Counted from the stretch's first letter, positions 1 to 9,869 are shown. The stretch: DNA of 64,000 nucleotides from Citrobacter sp. R56 (GCF_016811995.1 NZ_CP069159.1:3534001-3598000), one strand, 5' to 3'. Numbers and translations are program-made. The notes: generated by a model from the sequence alone, not told the origin.

Positions 1-30
1 CCCAATCAATACCTTATATCCTGTCTTCAT
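1..30 (-). CDS. Possible 5' end of a leftward gene, cut by the window edge
   Basis: An ATG at 28-30 on the minus strand opens a frame (MKTGYKVLIG) that runs off the left edge. A GGGAG sequence sits seven bases upstream, a well-placed ribosome binding site, which is the only reason to call it. Ten codons are too few to assign a family. It could be chance. Confidence 0.3.
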   Translation of the reverse strand, partial: MKTGYKVLIG

Positions 31-876
31 ATAAAAACTCCCATTTTTTGTTATTACGCTATCATCACACATGAATGTTACAACACCCTACAAGGATGAT
101 TAATAAGTAGTTCATGTCCTACAAAAAATCCAGTGCGAAAAGCAGTATAAATTGATTTTGCGTGGCGGCTGCGACAACACCGCCTGCGCCAACGCCTGCC
201 GGGCTAACGCCACCGCCAGAATCCGGATGACTTACAGCATGTTGAGACCAATATCCCCCTGCGCTTCAGTGGCGGGCGGCAGCCATGCAACATCGGCATT
301 CAGAATAATACAAACCCCGCCATAATATATTTGCAATTCTCTTAAAGAAGAGATAAGTTATCTTAAATTCGTACCATTATAGATTTTGATTATTATCAAT
401 ATAACGTCAATAAAACACATAAACGGTGTCACAAACATCATCCCACTCCGTAATTAAATCAATAAAAAGAATAAGCACGCATATATTAACCACGTATTAT
501 TAATCAACATCACTTAACAAATAATAACATTAGCGAACTCTATCGCATTGTATTTTAATTACAGTTAACGCCACTGGCATAAAAATTAATTAGCCGCTAT
601 TACCTGTTTACCTACACACTGAATCATCACCGTTCTTTGTTTCTTATTTATAATTGTTGAAATCTATCAATAAACTCAATTATGGATTTTTTAAACGATT
701 TCTTTCTTCTGTTGTGAGCAAATACCATCCGCACTATCGGAATACGCTATTCATACAACTAAGCAAACGTCATGTTTAGGACACGAATGGAGGCGTGTTG
801 CGTATTCATACTCGACTCATGATGAGTCAATCACCAACACCAACAACACTGCATTGCCTTACGGAAGAGGAATAAT
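31..876. other. Long AT-rich intergenic region upstream of the autotransporter
   Basis: 846 bases hold no convincing gene. Most of it is strongly AT-rich, as expected of an H-NS-silenced promoter region upstream of a surface protein (inference). A GC-richer patch at about 160-300 reads on the minus strand (232-357) as a short protein-like tail ending NADVAWLPP...GLNML before a TAA, with no start codon. It may be a gene remnant. Confidence 0.5.
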
Positions 877-3549
877 ATGACAACAACTATTCTACGACAC
901 CCGCTATCGGCATTATCACTCGCCATATCCCTTGCGTTATCTGTACCTGCCGCAGCAGAGACGTCAGTCAGTAATATCAGTCTGTTTTCGATCGCACCGC
1001 CTGCGACATCAGATGACGATATTGTCATTAATAATAATGAAAGCCTGACCCTTTCTGATACAGAAAATACAGAAAGCGGCTGGGATCGTTTTAGTAGCCT
1101 TAATGTCGGAAAAAATACGGATGGCTCGCTCATTATCGATGGCCGTCATATTACAACATCCGCAGGCACCATCGGCAACGGGGCGACGGGGTCCGTCACG
1201 TTAACCAACGGCGCTTCCTGGTCCTTTGATAGCGGGAATCAGGTGAATCTGGTATTGGGCACACATGATGGCTCAGGTTCCCTTTTCATTAATAATGGCA
1301 GCACGGTAAGCGGAATTGATGAACTGCGTATTGGAGAATATGCCGGGGGCGCCGAGGGACTGGTGGCGATTGATGGCGCCAACTCTTCGGTTTCGTCAGG
1401 CTGGGCGGTCGTTGGCGACCAGGGTAAAGGTAAGCTGATAATTACCAACGGGGGCAACCTCTCCCTGTCGGAACACTTTAGTATTGGTTATGTCGGGAAT
1501 ACGGACAACACCAGTCGCAATGGTCATGGAGAGGCCATTATCGATGGTGAAAATTCCGCGCTGAACGTGACCCAGGGTATTTATCTGGGGGGATTCGCCA
1601 CCACCAATAATGACGCCACCGGTATTCTCACTGCCAGCAATGGCGCAACGATAAATTCCGGCACTTTAATTTGGCTCGCCGTTGGCCAGGGCAGCACCGG
1701 TATTTTAAATATTGGCGGCGCTCAGGGCGAAGCAGAACAAGCCGCCGGGCAAATTAACGTTCCGCGCATTCATCTGGGCAATACCGATAATCTCAGTACG
1801 GCAATTCTGAATTTTAACCATTTGAGTCAGGATTTTACGCTGGCCGCCAATATTACCGGCAAAGGCGACGTGAATCAGTTAGGTTCCGGAACCACCACGC
1901 TGACAGGGGCGAATACCTATTCCGGCACCACCCGGGTGGCAAACGGCACCCTGCGCGCGGGAACGGAAAATACCCTGAGCGCTAACGCTGATTTCACGGT
2001 GGAAAGCGCGGGTAGTCTGGATTTAAACGGCTATTCACAAACTGTTAAATCACTGGTACTGGCAGGTACGGCTACACTTTCTTCACCGCAAACCCGGGCT
2101 GCATTTACCCCAACCACGCTGACTATCAACGGGGATTACACCTCAGATAATGGCCTGCTGGTGCTGCAAACCGCGCTGGCAGGTGATGATTCCGCCACCG
2201 ACAAACTGCTGGTCAAAGGCGATACCGCCGGAAATACCCGTGTGAGCGTGACTAACGCCGGGGGAACAGGTTCACAAACCGTTGAAGGCATTCAGATTGT
2301 CGAAATTGAGGGGACATCAAACGGTACGTTTACCAAAGAAGGCCGTATTGTGGCCGGTGCGTTTGATTACAACCTGGTGAAAAGCGACAATCAAAACTGG
2401 TACTTAACCAGCGCCGCCGTCACCGATCCGACGCCGGAACCCGATCCAGACCCAACGCCGGACCCGGAACCGACGCCAGACCCCGATCCGACACCAGAGC
2501 CGACGCCCAATCCTGAGCCAGAACCCGGCCCTGGCCCCACGCCAACTCCGACACCACAACCTGAAGGCAAGCAGCAATATCGCCCGGAGTTTGGCAGCTA
2601 TCTGGCAAATACCTTTGCCGCTAACACGCTGTTTAACACCCGACTGCATGACCGTCTGGGCGAAACCCAGTACACCGATGTGTTCACCGGTGAACAGAAA
2701 GTCACCAGTCTGTGGATGCATCACATCGGCGGCCATAACCGCTTTAAAGACGGTCCCGGGCAGCTTAGCACCCAAAGCAACCGCTATGTCCTGCAACTCG
2801 GCGGTGATATTGCTGCCTGGAGCAGCGACGGACTGGATCGCTGGCATCTCGGCCTGATGACCGGATATGCCAACAGCAAAAGCCGCACGCACTCCAGTCT
2901 GACCGGTTACTCCTCGCGTGGCGAGATCAGCGGTTACAGCGTCGGGGTTTACGGCACATGGTATGCCAACGATGCAGACAAAGCGGGCGCCTATGTTGAT
3001 ACCTGGCTGCTCTATAACTGGTTTGACAACCAGGTGTCCGGCGAGAATCTGGCAACCGAGAAATATGACTCCGACGGCATCACTGCCTCTGTGGAAGCCG
3101 GTTACACCTTCCGCCTCGGTGAAAGCAGCGACGGCCGCAATAGCTATTGGCTACAGCCAAAAGCGCAACTCACCTGGATGGATGTGCAAGCCGACAACCA
3201 CACCGAGAAAAACGGAACCCGGGTGTCCGATGAAACCGACGGCAATCTGCAAACCCGGTTGGGGATGAAAGCGTATCTGCAGGGCCATAGTGCAAAGGAT
3301 GACGGTAAAGACCGCACGTTCCAGCCCTTTGTCGAAGCCAACTGGATCTACAACTCGAACAATTACAGCGTGAAGATGGATGACATCAGCAATGAAATCA
3401 AAGGATCACGTAATGTCGGCGAGTTAAAAGTAGGGATGGAAGGCCAACTTAACCCACGCCTGCAACTGTGGGGCAACGTCGCACAGCAGGTCGGCGATAA
3501 TGGTTATAGCGATACTCAGGGGATGTTAGGACTGAAATACACCTTCTGA
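877..3549 (+). CDS. Type Va autotransporter, outer-membrane barrel with repeat passenger
   Basis: 890 residues. A signal peptide (1-28, ending PAAAE) is followed by a passenger of short glycine/asparagine-rich repeats of the form IDG..S.....VG..G.G.L.I..G, typical of a right-handed beta-helix. A passenger-associated repeat (GSGTTTLTGANTYSGTT) lies near residues 340-360. Residues about 516-563 are a low-complexity Pro/Asp/Glu linker. From about 575 to the C-terminal aromatic residue (GLKYTF) lies the autotransporter beta-barrel that anchors the protein in the outer membrane and exports the passenger. The start is set by AGAGGAATAAT before ATG. It stands alone with its own hairpin terminator. 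Likely an adhesin or biofilm factor, but the binding target cannot be read from the sequence. Confidence 0.93.
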   Translation: MTTTILRHPLSALSLAISLALSVPAAAETSVSNISLFSIAPPATSDDDIVINNNESLTLSDTENTESGWDRFSSLNVGKNTDGSLIIDGRHITTSAGTIGNGATGSVTLTNGASWSFDSGNQVNLVLGTHDGSGSLFINNGSTVSGIDELRIGEYAGGAEGLVAIDGANSSVSSGWAVVGDQGKGKLIITNGGNLSLSEHFSIGYVGNTDNTSRNGHGEAIIDGENSALNVTQGIYLGGFATTNNDATGILTASNGATINSGTLIWLAVGQGSTGILNIGGAQGEAEQAAGQINVPRIHLGNTDNLSTAILNFNHLSQDFTLAANITGKGDVNQLGSGTTTLTGANTYSGTTRVANGTLRAGTENTLSANADFTVESAGSLDLNGYSQTVKSLVLAGTATLSSPQTRAAFTPTTLTINGDYTSDNGLLVLQTALAGDDSATDKLLVKGDTAGNTRVSVTNAGGTGSQTVEGIQIVEIEGTSNGTFTKEGRIVAGAFDYNLVKSDNQNWYLTSAAVTDPTPEPDPDPTPDPEPTPDPDPTPEPTPNPEPEPGPGPTPTPTPQPEGKQQYRPEFGSYLANTFAANTLFNTRLHDRLGETQYTDVFTGEQKVTSLWMHHIGGHNRFKDGPGQLSTQSNRYVLQLGGDIAAWSSDGLDRWHLGLMTGYANSKSRTHSSLTGYSSRGEISGYSVGVYGTWYANDADKAGAYVDTWLLYNWFDNQVSGENLATEKYDSDGITASVEAGYTFRLGESSDGRNSYWLQPKAQLTWMDVQADNHTEKNGTRVSDETDGNLQTRLGMKAYLQGHSAKDDGKDRTFQPFVEANWIYNSNNYSVKMDDISNEIKGSRNVGELKVGMEGQLNPRLQLWGNVAQQVGDNGYSDTQGMLGLKYTF

Positions 3550-3556
3550 TCCTCAT

Positions 3557-3584
3557 CCGCCACCCGGGAACACGCGGGTGGCGG
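3557..3584 (+). terminator. Hairpin after the autotransporter gene
   Basis: Perfect 10-bp stem (CCGCCACCCG / CGGGTGGCGG) with a short loop begins eight bases after the stop codon. No T-run follows, so it may act as a 3'-end stabiliser or Rho-assisted end. Confidence 0.6.
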
Positions 3585-3713
3585 AAAACGGAAGGCGCAG
3601 TAGCCATTCTCCTCGTCAGAATAACCTCACTTGTTTGTGATCCCTCTCTCACTCGCGCCGTTTTGCTACCAATAAGATGATGTTAATTCACCCATTATTC
3701 GGAAGTGTCGCCT

Positions 3714-4346
3714 ATGGATCCCATCCACGCCGTTGTGCTCACCGTGAGCCTGTTCGTGTTAACGTTTTTTAACCCTGGTGCGAATCTGTTTGTGGTGGTG
3801 CAAACCAGTCTGGCATCCGGTCGGCGGGCGGGCGTATTGACCGGTCTGGGTGTGGCGCTGGGAGATGCGTTTTATTCCGGTCTTGGGTTATTCGGCATGG
3901 CAACATTGATTACTCAATGCGAGGGGATCTTTTCGATTATCAAAATCGTCGGCGGAGCCTACCTGCTGTGGTTTGCCTGGAACAGTATTCGCCACCAGGC
4001 GACGCCGCAAATGTCCGCCCTTTCGCAACCGATTTCCGCCCCGTGGTATGTGTTTTTTCGTCGTGGGCTAATCACCGATCTCTCCAATCCACAGACTGTA
4101 TTGTTTTTTATCAGTATTTTTTCAGTGACGCTGAGCGCAGAAACACCGACATGGGCCAGGCTGATGGCCTGGGCTGGCATTGTGCTCTCCTCTGTTATCT
4201 GGAGAATTTTCCTCAGTCAGGCCTTTTCCCTGCCAGCGGTTCGTCGCGGTTATGCGCGGGTTAATCGCGTCGCCAGTCGCGTGATCGGCGCCATTATTGG
4301 CGCTTTCGCCCTGAAACTCATTTACGAAGGCGTCACCCACCGGTAA
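3714..4346 (+). CDS. LysE/RhtB-family amino-acid exporter
   Basis: 210 residues, six hydrophobic segments, with the family signature FFNPGANLFVVVQTSLASG near the N-terminus (the NPGPN-type loop) and a second NP turn (DLSNPQTVLFF) mid-protein. The family exports amino acids such as lysine, threonine, homoserine or leucine across the inner membrane using the proton gradient. The substrate here is not decidable. ATG 3714 is preferred to the upstream GTG 3705 because GGAAG sits eight bases before it and the protein then begins like its relatives (MDPIHAVVL). It converges on the FadL-like gene. Confidence 0.85.
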   Translation: MDPIHAVVLTVSLFVLTFFNPGANLFVVVQTSLASGRRAGVLTGLGVALGDAFYSGLGLFGMATLITQCEGIFSIIKIVGGAYLLWFAWNSIRHQATPQMSALSQPISAPWYVFFRRGLITDLSNPQTVLFFISIFSVTLSAETPTWARLMAWAGIVLSSVIWRIFLSQAFSLPAVRRGYARVNRVASRVIGAIIGAFALKLIYEGVTHR

Positions 4347-4366
4347 CGCCTTACGCTTCTCTCTGC

Positions 4367-5533
4367 TCAGAATTGATAGCTATAGTTGACGCTCGCAAAC
4401 CAGAGGTAGGGATGGTCATAACTCCCGGAAAATGCCTCTGGTGATTTCACGTTTGACGATTGCATATGCAGATACGATACGGCAAAACCCACATTGCTCG
4501 CCGGGGTTATCTGATACTGAGCGCCGGTCGCAAATCGCCATTCATCCCCGGTCGGCAATGACAGCGCCACATCGCTTTGCGAATTATACACCGTACTGTC
4601 GAATGCAACGCCCGCATTCAGCCGCCACTGCTCGGTTGGGCGGTGCTGCACGCCTAACGCCGTATGCCAGGAGTCTTTCAGGCGATTCTGCTGTTGATTC
4701 TCCTGCCCGGCAATCGTGACCTGCGGACTACCAAACTGGCTCCAGTCTTGCCAGCCAAGATCGCCCATCACGGACCAGTGTTGGTTAATGTCATGCACCA
4801 GACTGAACATAATCTGCTGCGGCGCCCGAACCTGCGCCGAAATAGGCAGATCGTATTCAACATTGGGTAAATTCGGGAAGCGCGCTTTGCCGTTAATGTT
4901 AAAGTCGTAATCGGTTTTGCTGGTCCAGGTAATGCCCGCCCGCGTGCTGTCTGTCAGATCCATCAGTAACCCCAGGCGATAGCTCATCGCCCAGTCGTGA
5001 TCATTCTCTTTTTCATCATCACCATTAACATTACGGGTTAATGATAAATAGCCATAGTTTGCATTGGCAGAAGCGCCAATCGACAGCCTGTCATTTAATT
5101 TATAGGCCACGGAAGGACTCAGCGTCATTGCCACCATGGTGCTTTTTTTGATCAAACGATCGCCCGCCCAATCACCAAAATCAATTCCCAGCCCATAGTT
5201 TCCGTATAATCCAATTCCGGCGTATAGCCTGTCATTTATTTTTTGAGAATAGAAAGAACTGGCGCCCGGAAAAATATTCATCACATTACCCGGACTTTCT
5301 TTACTGGAATCATCGAGGTGATACGGAATATCACCATCCATCACCTGCAATCCCCCGGTAAACATATGATCGGGTAAACGGGTCATGCCCGCCGGATTGG
5401 TGACAATGGTCGAGGCATCCTGTGCCCTGGCGGCCTGTCCTGCCCCTGCCAGCGCGGTATCTTCGGTGCCAATTTCATAGAAATACAACGCGCTCGCATG
5501 GGAAAGCGAAGAAAAGAGCAAACCGGTACACAC
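4367..5533 (-). CDS. FadL/OmpP1/TodX-family outer-membrane channel, 5' end apparently frameshifted
   Basis: 388 codons of open frame. The mature protein starts ALYFYEIGTEDTALAGAG, the N-terminal hatch region of FadL-type barrels that take hydrophobic compounds such as fatty acids across the outer membrane, and ends with an aromatic residue (VNYSYQF). The frame itself has only a GTG at 5531-5533, inside the hydrophobic core of the signal peptide. A better ATG lies at 5548-5550, but a run of six A residues after it puts the reading frame one base out and gives an immediate TAA. One extra A would restore MKKITLVCTGLLFSSLSHASA, a textbook signal peptide. The gene lies next to an alkyl sulfatase, so a hydrophobic alkyl substrate is a reasonable guess. 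Confidence 0.8.
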   Translation of the reverse strand: MCTGLLFSSLSHASALYFYEIGTEDTALAGAGQAARAQDASTIVTNPAGMTRLPDHMFTGGLQVMDGDIPYHLDDSSKESPGNVMNIFPGASSFYSQKINDRLYAGIGLYGNYGLGIDFGDWAGDRLIKKSTMVAMTLSPSVAYKLNDRLSIGASANANYGYLSLTRNVNGDDEKENDHDWAMSYRLGLLMDLTDSTRAGITWTSKTDYDFNINGKARFPNLPNVEYDLPISAQVRAPQQIMFSLVHDINQHWSVMGDLGWQDWSQFGSPQVTIAGQENQQQNRLKDSWHTALGVQHRPTEQWRLNAGVAFDSTVYNSQSDVALSLPTGDEWRFATGAQYQITPASNVGFAVSYLHMQSSNVKSPEAFSGSYDHPYLWFASVNYSYQF

Positions 5534-5674
5534 CAGAGTTATTTTTTCATTAATTACCTGCTGAAATTATTTTCATTGTCTGTTTTATTCACCAGAAAAA
5601 TCACGATGGGGAAAATAGTTCCAAGAAAAGCGTATTTATCCCATTCATAGAATAGACCTGATTTCAAAAAACGA

Positions 5675-5712
5675 TGATGCCCAAAACGGCCAAAACCGTT
5701 TTGGGCGCATCA
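5675..5712 (-). terminator. Hairpin after the first alkyl sulfatase gene
   Basis: An inverted repeat built on CCAAAACGG / CCGTTTTGG, extended by GATG/CATC at its base, sits directly after the stop codon of the leftward alkyl sulfatase gene, between it and the FadL-like gene. Confidence 0.7.
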
Positions 5713-5713
5713 G

Positions 5714-7696
5714 TCAGGGGGTCACAATATTAAACCAGAAGTCGAACGAATCCATAAAACTCAGCATTTCGTCAAACTTCGCTGCATTACCGGTAATCGT
5801 CACGCTACCGTTATCCTGCGCCTGTTTTAGCGTCTCTTCTTTCAGGATAATTTTATTCAGCGTTGCACGATTGAGGGTAATCGTCGCATCGGCATGGCTG
5901 GACTGCTCATTGGCGGTATGGTTCAGCACACCGTTCTCAAGCTCCAGTTTGTAGATACCGCCATCCTTACCCAGATCAACATTGAAAATGGCTTTTGCGT
6001 TAGCCGCTTTTTCACCGTTGAGATGCACACCAAGATAATCAAAGAACATTTCCGGGCTCATGGCGCGTACGGTGTCCGGGCTGGCAGTGTTCGGGGTTGG
6101 GCCTTTCACCACGCCATTACGCAGCTCCTGTGCGCCGGTCAGGTAGAAGTTACGCCACGGACCGGACTCGGCCTGATAACCCAGTTGCTCCAGCGCATCC
6201 GCCTCCAGATTACGCGCAGTGGCATTCTGCGGGTCGGCAAACACCACGTTACTCACGACCTGCGCCACCCAGCGATAATTCCCCTGTGTGTAATCCTCTT
6301 TGGCCTTCTTCAGGATCTGATCCGATCCCCCCATGTAATCAACATATTTCTTTGCGGCCTCAACGGGAGGAAGTTCATCCAACGATGCCGGATTACCGTT
6401 AAACCAGCCGAGATAGAGCACGTAGGTGGCTTTCACATCATGGCTGACCGAACCGTAGTAGCCGCGGCTTGCCCAGGAGTTCGCCAGCCCTTCCGGCAGT
6501 TTGAAGTTGGCGGCAATCTCATCGCGGGTCAGCCCTTTGTTCGCCATACGCAGCGTCTGGTCGTTGATATAACGATACATATCTCGCTGGCTTTTCATTA
6601 ACTTAACAACATTCTCGTTACCCCAGGTCGGCCAGTGGTGCTGCGCCATAATGATCTGCGCTTTGTCACCCCAGCGTTCAATGGCGGCATTAATGTATTT
6701 CGACCAGGCCAGCGGATCGCGGATTTTTGCCCCACGCAGTGAATACGTATTGTGCAGGGTATGGGTCACATCCTCTGCGGCTTCAATCATTTGCTTCTCT
6801 TCGACATACCACAGCATTTCAGATGGCGCTTCGGAACCTGGCGCCATCATAAAGTCATAGGTCAGCCCATCAATGACCTCTTTCTGGCCGTCTTTCTCAA
6901 TGATGTTGGTGGGTTCAATAAGCGTCACCGTACCGGCAGAGGTGGTGGTCCCCAGCCCGGCGCCAACCTGGCCTTTTTCATTGGATTTCAATAAATTGCC
7001 GTACATATAGCTGGCGCGACGGCTCATCACATTACCGGCCATAATGTTCTCTGAAACCGCCTCTTTCATAAATCCGGCTGGCGCATACACTTTCACTTTA
7101 CCGGACTTCACATCGGCTTCATCCACCACGCCTCGCACACCGCCATAGTGGTCAACGTGGCTGTGGGTATAAATCACGGCAACCACCGGTCTCTTGCCAC
7201 GGTTTTTGTAATAGAGATCGATACCGACCTTTGCGGTTTCCGCAGAAACCAGCGGATCGACGACGGTAATCCCCTCTTTCCCTTCGATAATGGTCATATT
7301 CGACAGATCCAGATTACGGATCTGATATACCCCATCGGTCACTTCAAACAGGCCGCTGATATTAATCAACTGAGCCTGACGCCAGAGGCTTGGATTAACG
7401 GTATCAGGCGATTTTTGCCCTTCTTTAATAAAGGCATATTGCTGCGGATTCCAGACAACATTGCCTTTTTCGCCTTTAATCACATCCTGAGGCAACGGTG
7501 CAATAAATCCTTTATGCGCATTCGAGAAGTCGGTGTTATCTGAAAATGGCAGTTGGCGATAAAGCGCTTCATTTGCGGCTTTCGTGGACGGCGTGGCCTC
7601 CTTCGGCGCGTCATTTGCCATTACCGGTGATGAGATAACCGTTGCCGATAACACACCGGCCATCGCCATATATCCAACAATTTTATTCAGCTTCAT
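5714..7696 (-). CDS. Periplasmic SdsA1/YjcS-type alkyl sulfatase, copy 1
   Basis: 660 residues. Type III linear alkyl sulfatase of the metallo-beta-lactamase superfamily, which hydrolyses primary alkyl sulfates such as dodecyl sulfate to alcohol and sulfate. A signal peptide (about 1-27, ending PVMAN) sends it to the periplasm. The zinc motif THSHVDHYGG lies at 177-186, with further metal-ligand region EAAEDVTHTLHN. A helical dimerisation domain and a C-terminal SCP2-like domain (from about residue 540) complete the usual architecture and length. AGAGGC precedes the ATG. The product is closely similar to the one at 13627-15603 over nearly its whole length. It is transcribed toward the FadL-like channel gene, which might import the substrate. 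Confidence 0.93.
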   Translation of the reverse strand: MKLNKIVGYMAMAGVLSATVISSPVMANDAPKEATPSTKAANEALYRQLPFSDNTDFSNAHKGFIAPLPQDVIKGEKGNVVWNPQQYAFIKEGQKSPDTVNPSLWRQAQLINISGLFEVTDGVYQIRNLDLSNMTIIEGKEGITVVDPLVSAETAKVGIDLYYKNRGKRPVVAVIYTHSHVDHYGGVRGVVDEADVKSGKVKVYAPAGFMKEAVSENIMAGNVMSRRASYMYGNLLKSNEKGQVGAGLGTTTSAGTVTLIEPTNIIEKDGQKEVIDGLTYDFMMAPGSEAPSEMLWYVEEKQMIEAAEDVTHTLHNTYSLRGAKIRDPLAWSKYINAAIERWGDKAQIIMAQHHWPTWGNENVVKLMKSQRDMYRYINDQTLRMANKGLTRDEIAANFKLPEGLANSWASRGYYGSVSHDVKATYVLYLGWFNGNPASLDELPPVEAAKKYVDYMGGSDQILKKAKEDYTQGNYRWVAQVVSNVVFADPQNATARNLEADALEQLGYQAESGPWRNFYLTGAQELRNGVVKGPTPNTASPDTVRAMSPEMFFDYLGVHLNGEKAANAKAIFNVDLGKDGGIYKLELENGVLNHTANEQSSHADATITLNRATLNKIILKEETLKQAQDNGSVTITGNAAKFDEMLSFMDSFDFWFNIVTP

Positions 7697-8002
7697 AATT
7701 GCCTCTTTGCTAGCGTTTTGTTGCCAGGCGAATATTTAAGTGGAGATTCCAAACGAGCCGTAACGCGCTAAAGAGTAAACAGCCCAACAACATTAAATAT
7801 TTTCGACAACGTTCAACGCTTATGTCGTAGTGTAGATAACTGAAATCAGGTTATCACTTAGCCCGTTATTTGACACAACCCAACTTGTTTAATTTTAAAC
7901 ATTCAGAGGACATAATTTAAAACTAAACAAATATCTTCTCGCCAGACAAAAAACGAACGGGATAATTGCCTTCCAGTTATTCACCAGGAGCGTTATATTT
8001 TT
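7697..8002. other. Divergent intergenic region
   Basis: 306 AT-rich bases between the leftward alkyl sulfatase and the rightward lipoprotein gene. It must hold promoters for both. No distinctive operator, riboswitch or small gene was recognised. Confidence 0.6.
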
Positions 8003-8392
8003 ATGAAGATCCGTATTTCTCCTCTTTTACTCAGTCTTTGCATGCTCACCGCATGTAGCACTCACTCGCCTGACACCGTGCAACAATTAAATAGCCTGAC
8101 CGTTCCCGTGGTTGCGCCAGACACCGTGCAAGCGCAGGTAACCACAGCCACGTTGCGACCGCTACACCAGCAAAATCAACAAAAAATAAGCACGTTAACG
8201 GCAAACCTTAAACAGACGTATCTGCAACGGAGCACCAGGAAAGATATTTTTGACACCCACAGCGAGACAGCGCGGGTTTATGCCGCACTGACGAAACTGG
8301 AGCAATTAGGCAATATGAACGACAACTATCTGACGCAGCATAATGTGCAAGGATTGCAGGAGATTTCGATGACACTCCAGTCAGTGTCATAA
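8003..8392 (+). CDS. Small predicted lipoprotein of unknown function
   Basis: 129 residues. A signal peptide with lipobox LTAC puts the lipidated cysteine at residue 18. The following serine predicts sorting to the outer membrane. The mature part is polar, glutamine- and threonine-rich and probably helical, with no domain I recognise. AGGAG lies upstream of the ATG at a slightly long spacing. It is a single gene, ended by a hairpin shared with the converging OmpA-like gene. Confidence 0.7.
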   Translation: MKIRISPLLLSLCMLTACSTHSPDTVQQLNSLTVPVVAPDTVQAQVTTATLRPLHQQNQQKISTLTANLKQTYLQRSTRKDIFDTHSETARVYAALTKLEQLGNMNDNYLTQHNVQGLQEISMTLQSVS

Positions 8393-8406
8393 CCCCATTG
8401 ACGGTT

Positions 8407-8435
8407 AAAACCCGACACATTCAGTATCGGGTTTT
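8407..8435. terminator. Bidirectional terminator between converging genes
   Basis: AAAACCCGA and TCGGGTTTT form a perfect 9-bp stem with an 11-base loop. The stem carries an A-run on one side and a T-run on the other, so it can end transcription from both sides. Confidence 0.8.
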
Positions 8436-8454
8436 ACGATTACGGCCTCTCGCA

Positions 8455-9060
8455 TTATTGAGCGAAACGGTAGGTCAGACCGACATTCAGGGAACTGACA
8501 TCACTGCTGACGCCAATCTGATTCGCATTCCCGACATTACTCACCCACTGATATTCTAAGCGACCGGCCAGATTTTGATTGAAAGCATATTCCGTCCCTA
8601 CCGCAACTAACGGACGCACGCCAGTATCAAAGTGATTTTTACCACTGATATCGGATTCCGCACGGTAACCCATCGCCCCCGCCCGACCATAAATATCCCA
8701 GTTATCATTCAGACCATAACTGGCTTTTAATGACAACTGCAGCCCCTGACTCTTCATTTTAGCGCCTGCAGCCCCATGATGACCTTCGACGCCCATATTC
8801 CCCAAATAGTCATATCCCCCTTCTACCGCCAGCCACGGGGTAATCTGATAACCGGTATATACCCCACCACCCACATTATCATGATTAAAATCGAAATCCG
8901 TTGATGAGCTATTTCCCCCGTTTTTACTGTTGCTGGTATCAAAATAGTGCGACCAGCCAAATTTCCCCCCGGCATACCAGGTTCCGGTGTCCGCAGCGGC
9001 AAATGCGGTTGATGCTGTAACCGCGTTAACAATAATTAAAGCGACAAGCGTCTTTTTCAT
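8455..9060 (-). CDS. OmpA-like eight-stranded outer-membrane barrel protein
   Basis: 201 residues from the ATG at 9058-9060. An upstream in-frame extension is rejected because this ATG starts a clean signal peptide (MKKTLVALIIVNA...AFAA). The mature protein begins DTGTWYAGGKFGWSHYFD and continues with alternating amphipathic strands (GVYTGYQITPWLAVEGGYDYLG), matching the OmpA transmembrane domain, and ends in RFAQ. The periplasmic peptidoglycan-binding domain of true OmpA is absent, so it is a stand-alone barrel of the OmpX/OmpA-N type. The role is not evident. It converges with the lipoprotein gene. Confidence 0.85.
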   Translation of the reverse strand: MKKTLVALIIVNAVTASTAFAAADTGTWYAGGKFGWSHYFDTSNSKNGGNSSSTDFDFNHDNVGGGVYTGYQITPWLAVEGGYDYLGNMGVEGHHGAAGAKMKSQGLQLSLKASYGLNDNWDIYGRAGAMGYRAESDISGKNHFDTGVRPLVAVGTEYAFNQNLAGRLEYQWVSNVGNANQIGVSSDVSSLNVGLTYRFAQ

Positions 9061-9239
9061 AAATATCCCATTATTCACGTGTTGCAATCTATACGATCGC
9101 GTGCATTTGTATAAAAACGCAGAAAATATAAATAAAAACACGCACAGGGGTAATCTTAAATTTATTTATTTTTGGACAAAAGAATTTACGGGCGAGATAA
9201 CCTGCTGAGATTAATGAAATTCCTGTTACCAGCGAGAAA

Positions 9240-9869
9240 TTAAAACCGTTCGGGCAACTCTGTCAATTCCGTCAAATAACCGCCACGTTTAAACGCGATG
9301 TAACCCCCCTGTTTTAATGCAGAAAGCACATTCAATACACTGCTGCGAGAAAGGTGGGTTCGCTCCTGAATATACTCGAGGATCGAGGTTCTCATTCGGG
9401 TCTCCTCCGGCAGTAAAATCATCTCCTGCAAGTGGCTACGAATAACAGAATAGGTGCCTTGCTGCACAATCAATGCATCCCGATAAAACAGATACGCAGA
9501 GTGATACGAGAGCAGCGCTGCGACGTCCTCCCATAATCCTTCCCGACGAAACACCTCAGCAGCCTTTTGCGAATCAACCCGCAGGATTGTTGAATCCGTC
9601 TCGGCGCGTAAAATATGCCCCCGAACAGGCTGAATCATCTCAGCAAGCCCAAAAAGATGAGGGTCATACAGCGTGGCAATCAGAAGCCCATCCGAGGCCC
9701 GCAATATTGAAAGTTCGCCTTCGATGAACAGATAGAGCTGTGACTGGCCCTGATAATCCCACGTAATCCTCTTGCGCGGTATCACCTTCATTTTTTCTGC
9801 CAACGGTTTCAGTACCGCGGTTAAACGCTCAATACTCTGATCGGGTTGTACAGGAGGATGAATATGCAT
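9240..9869 (-). CDS. IprA-like Crp/Fnr-fold transcriptional regulator
   Basis: About 209 residues from the ATG at 9867-9869. An N-terminal cyclic-nucleotide-binding-like domain (LYLFIEGELSIL...LFGLAE) is followed by a C-terminal winged helix (THLSRSSVLNVLSALKQGGYI). The arrangement and the final LTELPERF resemble the enterobacterial IprA/YaiV family, regulators linked to peroxide resistance. No cysteine cluster or cAMP-binding arginine pattern is seen, so the signal is unknown. The start is uncertain: no strong ribosome binding site is visible, and an upstream TTG frame adds a hydrophobic stretch that looks non-coding. It is divergent from the diguanylate cyclase gene. Confidence 0.75.
   Translation of the reverse strand: MHIHPPVQPDQSIERLTAVLKPLAEKMKVIPRKRITWDYQGQSQLYLFIEGELSILRASDGLLIATLYDPHLFGLAEMIQPVRGHILRAETDSTILRVDSQKAAEVFRREGLWEDVAALLSYHSAYLFYRDALIVQQGTYSVIRSHLQEMILLPEETRMRTSILEYIQERTHLSRSSVLNVLSALKQGGYIAFKRGGYLTELTELPERF

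Noticed and set aside
2404-2892. Minus-strand frame and simple repeats in the autotransporter Pro/Asp/Glu linker, considered as a CRISPR-like or separate gene
   Set aside because: The repeats are six-to-twelve-base codon repeats of a proline-rich linker with no spacers. The reverse frame is an Arg/Trp-rich shadow.
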